Source of the DNA: a bacterium SCSIO 12741
Lineage (GTDB): Bacteria; Bacteroidota; Bacteroidia; Flavobacteriales_G; Salibacteraceae
Direction of reading: 5' to 3'
NCBI GenBank assembly: GCA_024398055.1
Contig: CP073749.1
Coordinates: 4,960,594 to 5,024,593 of the forward strand
Length of the DNA stretch: 64,000 bases
A program made the translations under genes and the position numbers. The notes beneath the pieces were generated by a model, which worked only from the letters and a program-made list of their open reading frames with translations, did no database searches and was not told the origin of the DNA. Positions 51,786 to 61,862 of the stretch are shown here, piece after piece; positions within the stretch are counted from its first letter, which is position 1, and every line of letters begins with the position of its first letter.

Positions 51786-53732
51786 ATGAAGATCACTCTA
51801 CCCGATGGCTCAGTAAGAGAATACGAGTCAGGCATTACCCCCATTGAAGTGGCCCGGGATATTTCCGAAGGGCTCGCACGAAATGTACTTTCAGCTTCTG
51901 TGAATGGTAATACGGTAGAAACGGTGACGCCTATTACAGAAGACGCCGAACTTAGGTTGTTTACCTGGGACGATGATGAAGGAAAAAAAGCCTTCTGGCA
52001 CTCTTCGGCTCACGTATTGGCTCAAACCTTGGAAGATCTTTACCCTGGCGTAAAGCTGACTATTGGTCCGGCTGTGGAAAGCGGATTTTACTACGATGTA
52101 GATGCACCTGGTGAAGGAATTTCTGAAAAGGACTTCTCAAAAATTGAGAAGCGCTACCTCGAATTTGCCCGTGAAAAGGCTGAATTCAAAATGAAGGAAG
52201 TAAGCAAAGCCGATGCTTTGGCCTTCTACAAACAAGAGGGAAATTTCAACGAGTACAAAATCGAGATGATCAAGAATTTGAATGATGGTGAAATCACCTT
52301 CTGCGATCACTCAAACTTTACTGACTTGTGTCGTGGTGGACATATTCCCAACACGGGCTTTATCAAGGCAGTTAAAATATTGAACACGGCTGGTGCATAT
52401 TGGCGTGCAGATGCAAGCAAAGCACAGTTGACCCGAGTTTATGGAATCACTTTCCCCAAGCAAAAGATGCTCACCGAGCACATGCACATGCTGGAGGAAG
52501 CCAAGAAACGGGATCACCGTAAAATTGGAAAAGAACTGGGACTATTCACTTTTTCTGAAAAAGTAGGATTGGGCCTTCCCCTTTGGTTGCCCAAAGGAGC
52601 TGAGCTTCGTTCCCGTTTGGAAGACTTCTTGAAAGCTGCCCAGGTAAAAGCAGGTTACCAGCCTGTAATGACTCCACATATTGGTGCTAAAGAGCTTTAC
52701 GTGTGCTCCGGGCATTACGAAAAGTATGGGGAAGATTCATTTCAGCCCATCACCACTCCTAAAGAGGGAGAAGAGTTTTTGCTGAAACCTATGAACTGTC
52801 CTCACCACTGCGAGATTTACAAATCCGCACCTCGCTCCTACCGTGACTTACCTATTCGCTTTGCCGAATTTGGTACGGTATACCGCTATGAGCAAAGTGG
52901 GGAGCTTCATGGCTTGACCCGGGTACGTGGATTTACACAGGATGATGCTCACTTGTTTGTTCGTCCGGATCAATTGATCGAAGAGTTCAACAAAGTAATC
53001 GACCTGGTTCAGTATGTTTTTGAATCCCTTGGTTTCGAAAATTACGAAGCTCAGATTTCATTGAGAGATCCTGAGAATCCTGATAAGTACATCGGTACCG
53101 ACGAAAACTGGGACAAGGCTGAATCGGCTATCATACAGGCTGCTGAAGAAAAAGGATTGCCTACCAAAATTGAATACGGAGAAGCCGCTTTCTACGGACC
53201 GAAGCTCGACTTTATGGTTCGTGATGCATTGAACCGGAAGTGGCAATTGGGTACCATTCAGGTAGACTACAACCTACCTGAGCGCTTTGATTTGGACTAC
53301 ATGGGTAGTGATAACCAAAAGCATCGCCCCATTATGATCCACCGGGCTCCGTTTGGATCGATGGAGCGATTCATCGCCATTTTGACCGAACATTGCGAGG
53401 GAAAATTCCCGCTTTGGTTGACCCCAGAACAATTCGCTATTCTCACGATTTCAGAGAAATACGATGAAGTAGCTGAAAATATTTTACTTTTGCTCCGCCA
53501 AAATGGGCTGCGTGGAACCGTGGATAATCGCGGGGAAAAAATCGGGCGTAAAATTCGGGATACCGAATTGCGCAAAGTACCGTACATGCTGATCATTGGC
53601 GAAAAAGAAAAAGAAACCGGCACCGTTGCCGTCCGCCGTCAAGGTCAGGGCGACCTCGGGGCTATGTCTGTTGACGAGTTTGTAAAGCACGTTGAAGACG
53701 AGACAAAGAAGTTAATTAGAGAATTTGAATAA
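51786..53732 (+). CDS. thrS: Threonyl-tRNA synthetase
   Basis: 648 residues, complete. TGS domain ([19 protein letters not shown]), HxxxH editing domain ([23 protein letters not shown]), class II core with [11 protein letters not shown] (zinc Cys and His), [25 protein letters not shown] and [11 protein letters not shown], and the anticodon-binding domain ([19 protein letters not shown]). First of the thrS-infC-rpmI-rplT cluster. Confidence 0.98.
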   Translation: MKITLPDGSVREYESGITPIEVARDISEGLARNVLSASVNGNTVETVTPITEDAELRLFTWDDDEGKKAFWHSSAHVLAQTLEDLYPGVKLTIGPAVESGFYYDVDAPGEGISEKDFSKIEKRYLEFAREKAEFKMKEVSKADALAFYKQEGNFNEYKIEMIKNLNDGEITFCDHSNFTDLCRGGHIPNTGFIKAVKILNTAGAYWRADASKAQLTRVYGITFPKQKMLTEHMHMLEEAKKRDHRKIGKELGLFTFSEKVGLGLPLWLPKGAELRSRLEDFLKAAQVKAGYQPVMTPHIGAKELYVCSGHYEKYGEDSFQPITTPKEGEEFLLKPMNCPHHCEIYKSAPRSYRDLPIRFAEFGTVYRYEQSGELHGLTRVRGFTQDDAHLFVRPDQLIEEFNKVIDLVQYVFESLGFENYEAQISLRDPENPDKYIGTDENWDKAESAIIQAAEEKGLPTKIEYGEAAFYGPKLDFMVRDALNRKWQLGTIQVDYNLPERFDLDYMGSDNQKHRPIMIHRAPFGSMERFIAILTEHCEGKFPLWLTPEQFAILTISEKYDEVAENILLLLRQNGLRGTVDNRGEKIGRKIRDTELRKVPYMLIIGEKEKETGTVAVRRQGQGDLGAMSVDEFVKHVEDETKKLIREFE

Positions 53733-53754
53733 AGAACTATTACTAACTAAAATT

Positions 53755-53771
53755 AGGAGGAGAAAGCCATA
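53755..53771 (+). promoter_or_regulatory. Strong Shine-Dalgarno and AUA start of infC
   Basis: AGGAGG at 53755-53760, 8 bases before ATA at 53769-53771. Such a perfect Shine-Dalgarno is exceptional in this window. Confidence 0.75.
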
Positions 53772-54317
53772 GCTAAGCGATTTTCAAGACGACGTCCTCA
53801 ACGTGAGGAAAAAATCTTAAACAGGATAAACGGACAAATTCGAGCAAGAGAAGTTCGATTAGTTGTTGACGGACAAGGTGCCGAAGTAGTGTCCATTGAT
53901 GTGGCCTTGAAAAAAGCCGATGCAGCTGAGCTGGATCTTGTAGAGATTTCACCTAATGCCACACCTCCTGTGGTAAAAATCATGGACTACAAGAAGTTCC
54001 TTTACGAGCAACGTAAAAAGAAAAAGGAACTGAAAAGTAAGTCGAGTAAGGTTGTGGTGAAAGAAATTCGCTTTGGTCCCAACACGGATGAACACGATTT
54101 TCAGTTTAAACTGAAGCACGCCAAGAAGTTCATCGAAGAAGGAGCTAAGCTTAAAGCTTTTGTGTTCTTTAAAGGAAGAACGATCCTATTTAAGGATAAG
54201 GGTGAGATTTTGCTGCTGAAGCTGGCTCAGGAGTTATCTGAGATTGCGGATGTGGAATCGATGCCTAAGATGGAAGGAAAACGCATGGTTGTGTTTTTCA
54301 ACCCGAAGAAGAAATAG
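53769..54317 (+). CDS. infC: Translation initiation factor IF-3, apparent AUA start
   Basis: 182 residues from the ATA at 53769. The reading [20 protein letters not shown], then [14 protein letters not shown], is the normal IF-3 N-terminal domain; the first ATG/GTG in frame (53889) would delete it. The C-terminal domain is intact ([14 protein letters not shown] ... [12 protein letters not shown]). IF-3 rejects non-canonical start codons, so an AUA start allows autoregulation, as AUU does in E. coli. Begins 36 bases after thrS. Confidence 0.9.
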   Translation: MAKRFSRRRPQREEKILNRINGQIRAREVRLVVDGQGAEVVSIDVALKKADAAELDLVEISPNATPPVVKIMDYKKFLYEQRKKKKELKSKSSKVVVKEIRFGPNTDEHDFQFKLKHAKKFIEEGAKLKAFVFFKGRTILFKDKGEILLLKLAQELSEIADVESMPKMEGKRMVVFFNPKKK

Positions 54318-54339
54318 AAGAGAATAGAATAGGGATTCG

Positions 54340-54372
54340 CCCCGATAATTCTGATAGCTATCGGAATCGGGG
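54340..54372 (+). promoter_or_regulatory. Hairpin between infC and rpmI
   Basis: CCCCGAT (54340-54346) pairs with ATCGGGG (54366-54372), with inner GATAG/CTATC. No strong T run follows. Possible attenuator or L20 operator, as L20 represses rpmI-rplT in other bacteria; equally a common intergenic repeat. Confidence 0.4.
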
Positions 54373-54402
54373 GTTGAATATTAAATTTTAAACACGCAGA
54401 AG

Positions 54403-54600
54403 ATGCCTAAGATGAAAACAAAATCCAGTGCCAAGAAGCGTTTTAAGCTTACCGGAACTGGAAAAATCAAAAGGAAACACGCTTTTAAAAGCCACATCCT
54501 AACAAAGAAAGAAACAAAGCAGAAGCGTAATTTGACGCACGCTACTTTGGTTCACAAATCAGACGAAAAGTCGATCAAACTTCAATTGAACATGAAGTAA
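54403..54600 (+). CDS. rpmI: 50S ribosomal protein L35
   Basis: 65 residues, usual length. [20 protein letters not shown] then [22 protein letters not shown] is the L35 signature. Between infC and rplT in the conserved order, about 85 bases after infC. Confidence 0.97.
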   Translation: MPKMKTKSSAKKRFKLTGTGKIKRKHAFKSHILTKKETKQKRNLTHATLVHKSDEKSIKLQLNMK

Positions 54601-54705
54601 TTGATTGACGGTTCGCCGTTAATTAATTGGTTATTGTTATACCCGGCGGATAGTGCCTAAGCGATCTGAAACAGTGATCCACTTCCCGTCAAAAAACTAA
54701 AAATT

Positions 54706-55050
54706 ATGCCAAGATCAGTAAATTCAGTAGCTTCAAGAGCTCGCAGAAAAAAGGTCATGAAACTGGCCAAAGGTTACTTTGGTCGTAGAAAAAATGTTTG
54801 GACCGTATCTAAGAATGCTGTAGAAAAAGGTCTACAGTACGCTTACCGCGACAGACGTCAAAAGAAAAGAAATTTCCGCGCATTGTGGATTCAGCGTATC
54901 AACGCTGGTGCTCGTTTGCACGGAATGTCTTATTCACAATTTATGGGTAAGGTAAAAGCTGGCAATGTGGATCTAAACCGCAAAGTGTTGGCCGACTTAG
55001 CCATGAATCATCCTGAGGCATTTAAAGCCGTTGTGGATAAAGTAAAATAA
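54706..55050 (+). CDS. rplT: 50S ribosomal protein L20
   Basis: 114 residues. [60 protein letters not shown] and RINAG are the L20 hallmark motifs. Last gene of the cluster; a terminator follows at 55074. Confidence 0.97.
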   Translation: MPRSVNSVASRARRKKVMKLAKGYFGRRKNVWTVSKNAVEKGLQYAYRDRRQKKRNFRALWIQRINAGARLHGMSYSQFMGKVKAGNVDLNRKVLADLAMNHPEAFKAVVDKVK

Positions 55051-55073
55051 TTAAGTAGAATCCCTATTCTCAA

Positions 55074-55110
55074 GATCCCGATTGCCTATGGCGGTCGGGA
55101 TTTTTTTTTG
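55074..55110 (+). terminator. Rho-independent terminator of the thrS-rplT cluster
   Basis: ATCCCGA (55075-55081) with TCGGGAT (55095-55101), inner GCC/GGC, then nine T from 55101. Confidence 0.9.
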
Positions 55111-55121
55111 CCTTTTTTTCA

Positions 55122-55206
55122 CTCCTCTGGATTTGAAATCCCGAGGTAGGGAGTTGCGGATTTCAAATCCGCGGCTCTAGCTTTCGGATTACAAATCCGA
55201 AAGAGT
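55122..55206. repeat. 85-bp three-hairpin repeat, copy 1
   Basis: Three consecutive palindromes with the core GGATTTnnAATCC: CCTCTGGATTTGAAATCCCGAGG (one mismatch), GCGGATTTCAAATCCGC, CTTTCGGATTACAAATCCGAAAG. Near-identical to the copy at 55269-55353. Lies between rplT and the convergent glycosyltransferase gene. Confidence 0.85.
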
Positions 55207-55268
55207 CGGGCTGTATACTGTCATTATTTACCTGTTGAAATTACTATGGCAAATTTTAAAATTTCGGC

Positions 55269-55353
55269 CTCCTCCGGATTTGCAATCCGGAGGTAGAGAG
55301 TTGCGGATTTAAAATCCGCCGCTCTAGCTTTCGGATTGCAAATCCGAAAGAGT
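55269..55353. repeat. 85-bp three-hairpin repeat, copy 2
   Basis: Same order of palindromes as copy 1; the first is now a perfect 10-bp stem (CCTCCGGATT/AATCCGGAGG). Nine bases from the stop of the glycosyltransferase gene, which it may also serve as a 3' end structure. Confidence 0.85.
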
Positions 55354-55362
55354 TTAAAAGAG

Positions 55363-57150
55363 TTACTTGCTTGCTCGCTTACGATAGATTTGCACCTCCC
55401 CGAAATCCTCCACCTTTTCAAACTGTGGATGCTGATCATTCAACAGCTGCTGGTACAAATGGTAGCGCTCTAAATAGACGTCCTGCCCATACAAGTAATC
55501 ACTTACCCGGCTGCTGTCGGAGAACTCTTTGTAGATTTCCTGATGAATCAATACCCAATCGGGATGAAACTCCTCGAAGTGACTTGGGTGAATTCCAAAA
55601 GTACTCACATGTCGAATGTGGGGTGTGGCGGGTATGTAAGTGTATTTATCAGCCAGAATCATGACGGGTTCCTGGATATTCTTCTCTAACCAATAGCCAG
55701 CTTCCATACGACCGGATTCGTAGTAGAATCGGTGACGTTCCATCTTATATTCCCGCATCTGATACAAAAACGTAACGGTGAATAAAAGAAACAAAACCCC
55801 ATTTCCGGTTCTATGCCATATGGGGTTTCCTAAACGTCCTAAAGTTTGAGGAATAAGCTGCGTGATGGCCAGGGCCACATAGAACAACAAAAAGGGAACT
55901 ATGGGAATGAGGTAATGCAAAAACTTGGATCCCACCCGAAACACAACGATAATCAGGAAGGAGACAATCCACCAAAAAGGGAGCATAACAGGACTTAGTA
56001 CTCCCCTACCTTTGGCCCGAACAGTCATTCCAACTGCCCAAACGATTCCGGCGAGACTGAAAATTCCTAGAATGGGTCCCAGGCTGTTTTCGGAGAACAA
56101 CAAATCCAACCAGCCCATTAACCCAGAATCATCAACAAACCAATGGCCTTGTTCGTGAATGGAGGTAACGGCTGCAAATCCTTCCAGAAATCGGTAGTTT
56201 GGAATACTCTGCGGCGATCCAATGGCAAATCCGACAAGAAATAGGACAACACTCACCCAAGTAAGAAATAGGGCTTGATTGAGCTGCAACAATCCTGGAA
56301 AACGACTGGTAATAGCCTTGGACAGAACCACCCAACTCAGAATGATGGAGCAAATGCCTAACCCTTGAGCCACGTACAAGGGATGATTGAGCGCTTCCAA
56401 CAATTCAGGTTCACTCACCCATCGGCTGATCCATTGCGGGTCAAACAAAAAGACAATGGTACCACCAAGAATCAAGGTTCCTAAACTCAGAAGTTTAGGG
56501 TTCCACTTTAGACTCAAAGAGTTGCGGTAAACCAGTAATAAAATCACCATTCCCGGTAAAAGAGCTAAGCCACCGAACTTGGCTGAAAAAGCTAATCCCG
56601 CTGAGGCACCAGCTAACATCAACCAGGGAACTCGCAACTTTTGCGTAAACTCGGCCAGGGCATACACGGCCAAAATGACAAAGAAAAGCTGGCAGGTATC
56701 TGGATGTAACATCACACTGTAAGACAGTAGATTAAGGTTACTCAACAGAACCAATACAAATACCCAAATAGCCGGCTTAGTTCCTACAAATCGGCGTACA
56801 TAAAAGGCCATTAGCCAGGTGCTTGCCAACAAAAAACCAAAGGATTCTAACCGCATGATTTGTATGATGGACAACTGATTCAGCCCGGGGATCCAGCTAA
56901 ACAAATCGACCAAAACAAAACCGATGTTGTAGTACAACAAGCCATAACTGTAGATGCCTAAATCGTAATCTCCCCGCTCCACAGCCTGCATCATAGGCCA
57001 GAGGTAATCCCCTTCATCGGTAACAAATGCCTCTACCACCCGAAGGTGAAAGGTGCCCAAATGAGAAAGTGGCCAGGCAAACCAAGCCAATATGAAAAGG
57101 GATAAGAGGGCCAGAATGGCGGGAATAAAATATGGTTTATAGCGTTGCAA
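55363..57150 (-). CDS. Polytopic GT-C glycosyltransferase (family 39/ArnT-like)
   Basis: 595 residues with about 12-13 TM helices. The first periplasmic loop has TDEGDYLWPMMQAVERGDYDLGIYSYGLLYY, where the Asp-Glu pair marks the GT-C catalytic site; the C-terminal ~100 residues are soluble (YYESGRMEAGYWLEKNIQEPVMILADKY). Uses polyprenyl-phosphate sugars as donors in the family; acceptor unknown. Related in layout to the protein at 62831. Stands alone on its strand. Confidence 0.82.
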   Translation of the reverse strand: MQRYKPYFIPAILALLSLFILAWFAWPLSHLGTFHLRVVEAFVTDEGDYLWPMMQAVERGDYDLGIYSYGLLYYNIGFVLVDLFSWIPGLNQLSIIQIMRLESFGFLLASTWLMAFYVRRFVGTKPAIWVFVLVLLSNLNLLSYSVMLHPDTCQLFFVILAVYALAEFTQKLRVPWLMLAGASAGLAFSAKFGGLALLPGMVILLLVYRNSLSLKWNPKLLSLGTLILGGTIVFLFDPQWISRWVSEPELLEALNHPLYVAQGLGICSIILSWVVLSKAITSRFPGLLQLNQALFLTWVSVVLFLVGFAIGSPQSIPNYRFLEGFAAVTSIHEQGHWFVDDSGLMGWLDLLFSENSLGPILGIFSLAGIVWAVGMTVRAKGRGVLSPVMLPFWWIVSFLIIVVFRVGSKFLHYLIPIVPFLLFYVALAITQLIPQTLGRLGNPIWHRTGNGVLFLLFTVTFLYQMREYKMERHRFYYESGRMEAGYWLEKNIQEPVMILADKYTYIPATPHIRHVSTFGIHPSHFEEFHPDWVLIHQEIYKEFSDSSRVSDYLYGQDVYLERYHLYQQLLNDQHPQFEKVEDFGEVQIYRKRASK

Positions 57151-57300
57151 GCCGTTTTCTTATTCTCTCCGAAGATGAGAATAATATGGCACCCTTCACC
57201 CGCCTTCACACGAAAAGTATGAACCGTTGGCTGTAAATTACGGGATTAATGACCGAAGCTTGCTCAGTTGTTGGTTTCATTCTACTTTAGGCATTGACTA

Positions 57301-60300
57301 ATGGAATCCAAGAATCGCCCAGAAATAATCCGCTACTTCAAAGAATGCTACCAATCCGATAGCGGGGAGTTAGTGATTCGCGATGTAATGTCGAAAAGCA
57401 TCATTTCCTACATTCTCACCAGAGAAGAAAGAGGAAGGCTTTATCATCCTGATGGTTTCCATGTGTTTTATACCCACGGTGAGCGATTCAAAGCCCAGTT
57501 GGATGCTTACAAAAGGGAGAAAAAGCTATTGGTGGGTATTGGAAATTTGATTTTCAAATCGACCACGGTATTGATGGGGCAAACTAAAACCTATACGATC
57601 TGCTCTCCCCTGCTCTTTCATGAGGCCAGTTTGATTGCAGAAAACGACGGTTATACCCTTCATTTCGATCCCTACGAGATTCAATGGAATACTCCGATAT
57701 TACAGTCCTTGGTAAGCGATAAGGAGGCTTTGGCAGAATGGGAAGATCGGTTTCAGGGTAAGAGTTCGTCGGATTTGGATTGGTTGGCCTTTGAAGAATG
57801 GCTGGTAAAAAACAATTCTGAGATTGACATTGAACAGCTTGATCCTCCTAAGGGTTCGGTTGAACTTAAGGAGCACAAAAGAAGAGCCCGAAAAAAGACC
57901 ATTAAAATAGCTCCTGGAGCTCTGTTGTTTATTGCGGAAAGGTCCGCTTCAACAAGAGGCGTGGTTCATGAATTGGAACAACTGGAAAAAAGGCAGGTTC
58001 TCTCCAAACCATTGCAACAGCTGTTTCATTTGGACCAATTCTCGGCTGCCCCGAACATCAAAAACATTGAAAACCGAGTTCCGGGCCTAATGAGTCCGGC
58101 TCAACATAAAATTCTCGAAAATGCAGGCTCTCAGGTTTTGAGCCAGGTGATTGGGCCACCAGGAACGGGTAAGAGCTACACGATTGGAAGTATCGCGCTG
58201 GAGCAGTTTCTTAGGAAAAAATCGATTTTGATCGTGGCCCAAACAGAAAGTGCCATAGATGTGATCCAACACAAATTGATCAACGATCTCGGATTGTCGA
58301 CAGAATCAGTGGTTCGCTGTGGTAAGCATTACCGATTTAACGAGATGAAACAATACATCGACCGGTTAACCCGGTGGAGTGTTCCCCATTGGAATAAGGA
58401 TGATGTTTCTTCTGAACTCAAGAGCGTAAACAAGGAGATCGCTCAACTCAAAAAGACGTTTACCAAAAACTCCATCTCCGAGGTATCCGATGGGATTCGG
58501 CTGGAACGGATTTATGGTTTTGGTGGACCTATGCGCTGGGCCGATCGCTTTTGGCTATGGATCAAAAGACTGTTTCGTACGCCGTCTCAGAAATTATATG
58601 AGCAGATTGATCGAATCCATGAGCTTCAACTCAAACGGCAGGAGCTACTTCTGGATCAAATTGATCATTTCTATTACCGGTCATTGGTCAATACCTTACG
58701 CAATAAACGAAAAGACCTGATCAATTTTCGAATGTCGTTATCGGCAAGTAAATCCTCGGTGCAGGATCAACGCTTAAAAAACACCAACTTTCACGTTATC
58801 CTCAACACTTTGCCTATTTGGCTATGCACCTTGGACACCCTGCACAAAGCGCTGCCATTGTACAAAGAACAGTTTGATCTCGTGATTTTTGATGAAGCCA
58901 CTCAATGCAACATTGCCTCTTGCCTACCCGCACTTTATCGAGCCAAATCTGCTGTAGTGGTTGGTGATCCTAAGCAACTGCGACATGTTTCTTTTCTTTC
59001 CTCGGAAGACCAAACCGCGATTCGAAAGAAATTGAAGATAGATCCAAATACTACACCTTTTACTCTCGACTATCGCAACCACAGTATTATAGATTTGGCC
59101 AATCAAGGCATTCACAACTACGAAGCCGTGGTCATGCTGGATGAGCATTTTAGAAGTCTTCCGGAGATCATATCCTTTAGCAACCAAAAGTTTTACGAAG
59201 GTCAGCTACGAATCATGACCGAAAAGCCGGTTCCACATAGCCACTATCCGCTTCGGGAAATCAAGTGTCAAGGACTTAGAAAGCGAAACATCAACGAAAA
59301 GGAAGCCGATGAGATTTTGGCCAAAGTGAAGAGTATTGTGGAATCTCAAAAGGAGTTGCCCAAAGGTTCCCGGCTATCGATAGGTCTTCTCTCCTTTTTT
59401 AGGGAGCAGTCAGACTACCTCCAGTCTCGTTTGTTTGATGCTTTTGACTACGAAACCCTGGATGCTCATCAACTAAGATCGGGTACGCCGTATTCGTTTC
59501 AAGGGGAAGAGCGAGACATCATGCTCATCTCTTGTTGCGTGGACGACGCCTCGGTTAAAAAAGTGTTAGGTTACCTCAACCGGGAAGATGTATTTAACGT
59601 GGCCGTTACCAGGGCAAAGGGACTCCAACTGCTGTACACCTCGTTTGACTACGAGCAAATCAATGAATCGAGTCTCATCCACGAATACCTAAAATCGATC
59701 CACTCGGCAGAAATCAAGTCGGTGGAAAATGAATTGATACTTCGCGGAAAATACCTTCAGGATTTGGTAGTTAAGCTGCAACAAAATCAAGTAGAGGTTT
59801 TGGAGAATTACACCGTAGCTGGAATGGCCCTGGACCTTGTGGCCATCCATCGGCAAAAACTGTTGGCCATTGACTTGATTGGTTTTCCGGGGGAATACGA
59901 AAATCCATTTTCGCTCGATCGTATTCATGTACTTTCCCGAATAGCGCTTCCCGTATTTCCCGTGAGCTTATACGAATGGCTTCATCATCCGGATGAAATT
60001 ATACAAGCCATTTGCAAACGGTTGGCCATTGACGAGCCCTTGAAAGAGGAGGATGAACAACTGGTGATTGAAAATGGACATTGGCACCGACTCATCCCTA
60101 TCGATCATCAACTGGCTACTCGAATGCGAACCCTGGAATTGGACTTTTCGGCCCGAGATGACGAACGTGGATTGCACCAGATAGATTCACTTTTGACCGC
60201 CTACGAGCAGTTTTTAGAAACCCTGGATGCCAAATTGAATCCATCGGAAATGACCTACAAACGCTACAAATCGGCGGTGGATCATTTGTTGACGGCAACG

Positions 60301-60519
60301 ATCAACAACTTTGCTCAAATCAACATTTTACAGCACAGCCTTCCGGAAGATCAAGAATCGATGTCACCTGAAATTCAAACACTCTTTCAAAAACAACTGG
60401 ACTTGATCAAGGATTTATACAACCACAACGATAAGGCGGTAGAACAATTTCAAAAAATGGCCATGCTCTGGTCTTCGGTTGACCTTACGGGCAATCTACC
60501 CAACAGGAAGAAGCGCTAA
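57301..60519 (+). CDS. Large SF1 (UPF1-like) helicase with degenerate nuclease-like C-terminal domain
   Basis: 1072 residues. N-terminal ~270 residues unassigned; then SF1 helicase motifs: GPPGTGKS (Walker A, ~284), IFDEATQ (motif II, ~528), VVGDPKQLRHVSF (III), DEHFRSLPEII (IV), GTPYSFQGEERDIMLIS (V) and FNVAVTRAKGLQLLY (VI, ~765). Residues ~805-900 look like a PD-(D/E)xK fold (YTVAGMALDLVAIHRQKLLAIDLIG), with AID where active members have E-x-K, so catalysis is doubtful. A helical C-terminus follows. DNA or RNA remodeller of unknown role; such architectures also occur in defence loci. Confidence 0.85.
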   Translation: MESKNRPEIIRYFKECYQSDSGELVIRDVMSKSIISYILTREERGRLYHPDGFHVFYTHGERFKAQLDAYKREKKLLVGIGNLIFKSTTVLMGQTKTYTICSPLLFHEASLIAENDGYTLHFDPYEIQWNTPILQSLVSDKEALAEWEDRFQGKSSSDLDWLAFEEWLVKNNSEIDIEQLDPPKGSVELKEHKRRARKKTIKIAPGALLFIAERSASTRGVVHELEQLEKRQVLSKPLQQLFHLDQFSAAPNIKNIENRVPGLMSPAQHKILENAGSQVLSQVIGPPGTGKSYTIGSIALEQFLRKKSILIVAQTESAIDVIQHKLINDLGLSTESVVRCGKHYRFNEMKQYIDRLTRWSVPHWNKDDVSSELKSVNKEIAQLKKTFTKNSISEVSDGIRLERIYGFGGPMRWADRFWLWIKRLFRTPSQKLYEQIDRIHELQLKRQELLLDQIDHFYYRSLVNTLRNKRKDLINFRMSLSASKSSVQDQRLKNTNFHVILNTLPIWLCTLDTLHKALPLYKEQFDLVIFDEATQCNIASCLPALYRAKSAVVVGDPKQLRHVSFLSSEDQTAIRKKLKIDPNTTPFTLDYRNHSIIDLANQGIHNYEAVVMLDEHFRSLPEIISFSNQKFYEGQLRIMTEKPVPHSHYPLREIKCQGLRKRNINEKEADEILAKVKSIVESQKELPKGSRLSIGLLSFFREQSDYLQSRLFDAFDYETLDAHQLRSGTPYSFQGEERDIMLISCCVDDASVKKVLGYLNREDVFNVAVTRAKGLQLLYTSFDYEQINESSLIHEYLKSIHSAEIKSVENELILRGKYLQDLVVKLQQNQVEVLENYTVAGMALDLVAIHRQKLLAIDLIGFPGEYENPFSLDRIHVLSRIALPVFPVSLYEWLHHPDEIIQAICKRLAIDEPLKEEDEQLVIENGHWHRLIPIDHQLATRMRTLELDFSARDDERGLHQIDSLLTAYEQFLETLDAKLNPSEMTYKRYKSAVDHLLTATINNFAQINILQHSLPEDQESMSPEIQTLFQKQLDLIKDLYNHNDKAVEQFQKMAMLWSSVDLTGNLPNRKKR

Positions 60520-60592
60520 AAGAAATAAAGATACTTGCCGATCAAGTCAAGAAATACGGTCTCTAAAGCAACTACGGCGCCCTCTCTCTAAC

Positions 60593-61753
60593 TTACTTCG
60601 AACTATTCCCAGACTCTAATTGCTCCACAGCCTTATAGGCTTCTTCATTGAGAGCCTGCATCCGCTGGATATTCTGAGCCATTCTGGGCAGCGCATTTTG
60701 GCGATAGGTTGCTACGTCTGTAAGTGCCGCTTTCACATCCTGAAATGCCCGTTCCAAAGACTGAATATCAATAGTAGCCTCAGAAGCTTTCTTCTGGATA
60801 TCGGCTCCTTGATTTTTGAGCATAGCAGCATTATGAGCGATCAAGTTGGAGGTGGTTTTATTTAAAGCTTCAATTTTCTTGAGTACGATTTTTTGATTGG
60901 CCAAGGCCGCCGCACAAGCCACAGCCACCTGTAAGGCACTAATGGTAACGGTTCGAGCTCGATCTACACCACGAATTAGTTCCCGGTTGTTTCGAATGAT
61001 CAACTCAGTCGTCAAAACACCTTGCTGTACCACTTGCACCGTTTGTTGCAAATCCAACACTCTCTGACGTAAGGCAAACAACAACTCGTTTTGTACAAAA
61101 GCAGCTTTTTCCTCATCATTAGCCAGATCACGGTCCACTTTATACTGCAACTTTTCATCCAGCAACTGCCCCAACTGAATCGATGATCTCAATTTTTCTA
61201 AACCGCCAAGCATTCGCTCTTTGTCTTGAGATAAGGTGACATTGTCCCGGTTCAATTCATCCCTTCCCGTTTGAAGAGAAACCATAATGCGATCAATTAC
61301 TTCTTCGGCAGACATGTAGCGGGCAAAATACCGGCTAAGCTTGCTACCAATAAAAGGAAGGGCACGTGCCACACTTTCCATAAATCCAGCCGCACTGGTC
61401 AAATCGAATCGTGTAGGATCCAGAGACTCTACCTGATCTTTTAGATCCACCAGAGACTTGGCCACGGGACCACCATCCTCACCGGCTGCGCTTAGTTTTC
61501 GGATCGGTGTTTCGAGCATTTTACTCAAGTTGGTCACTTCCACCTGAGTTTCCGCTCCCATTCCGTCTACCGTTTGGCGCTTTTCCAATTCCGATACATC
61601 CTGGCTTAGTAGCTTGTACACATAATCCTCTACCTGCTTTTCGAGATTATCCTGAGGAACTTCAGCTGGAACTTCATTAAATCCCAGATCACTTCGTAAT
61701 TGATCATCCGATTCCAATTCCAGATTCTTGTGTGGTTTGGCTTGTTCTTCCAT
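60593..61753 (-). CDS. TelA-family (toxic anion resistance) protein
   Basis: 386 residues from the ATG at 61753; a TTG at 61777 would lie on the -7 box TATCTTTG and is rejected. The protein is entirely helical with the TelA pattern (FIGSKLSRYFARYMSAEEVIDRIMVSL, NRDNVTLSQDKERML, TTELIIRNNRELIRGVDRARTVTISALQVAVACA). Family members are linked to tellurite and cell-envelope stress resistance. No terD-type genes are adjacent. Its 3' end faces the helicase gene. Confidence 0.88.
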   Translation of the reverse strand: MEEQAKPHKNLELESDDQLRSDLGFNEVPAEVPQDNLEKQVEDYVYKLLSQDVSELEKRQTVDGMGAETQVEVTNLSKMLETPIRKLSAAGEDGGPVAKSLVDLKDQVESLDPTRFDLTSAAGFMESVARALPFIGSKLSRYFARYMSAEEVIDRIMVSLQTGRDELNRDNVTLSQDKERMLGGLEKLRSSIQLGQLLDEKLQYKVDRDLANDEEKAAFVQNELLFALRQRVLDLQQTVQVVQQGVLTTELIIRNNRELIRGVDRARTVTISALQVAVACAAALANQKIVLKKIEALNKTTSNLIAHNAAMLKNQGADIQKKASEATIDIQSLERAFQDVKAALTDVATYRQNALPRMAQNIQRMQALNEEAYKAVEQLESGNSSK

Positions 61754-61774
61754 GGTTCCGTGATTATTGTTTCC

Positions 61775-61782
61775 CAAAGATA
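61775..61782 (-). promoter_or_regulatory. -7 promoter box before the TelA-family gene
   Basis: On the minus strand TATCTTTG matches TAnnTTTG 21 bases before the ATG at 61753. Confidence 0.45.
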
Positions 61783-61862
61783 ATTTTTCCCGAATTGTAG
61801 GGTTATTCTACCTGTGACATCCCTTATCAAAATCTCGCATGATTCTTGTATACAATAAGCTC

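Noticed and set aside
57301-61753. Defence island call for the helicase and TelA genes
   Set aside because: No toxin, nuclease, methylase or other hallmark gene is adjacent, the two genes are convergent, and the TelA family is an envelope-stress protein.
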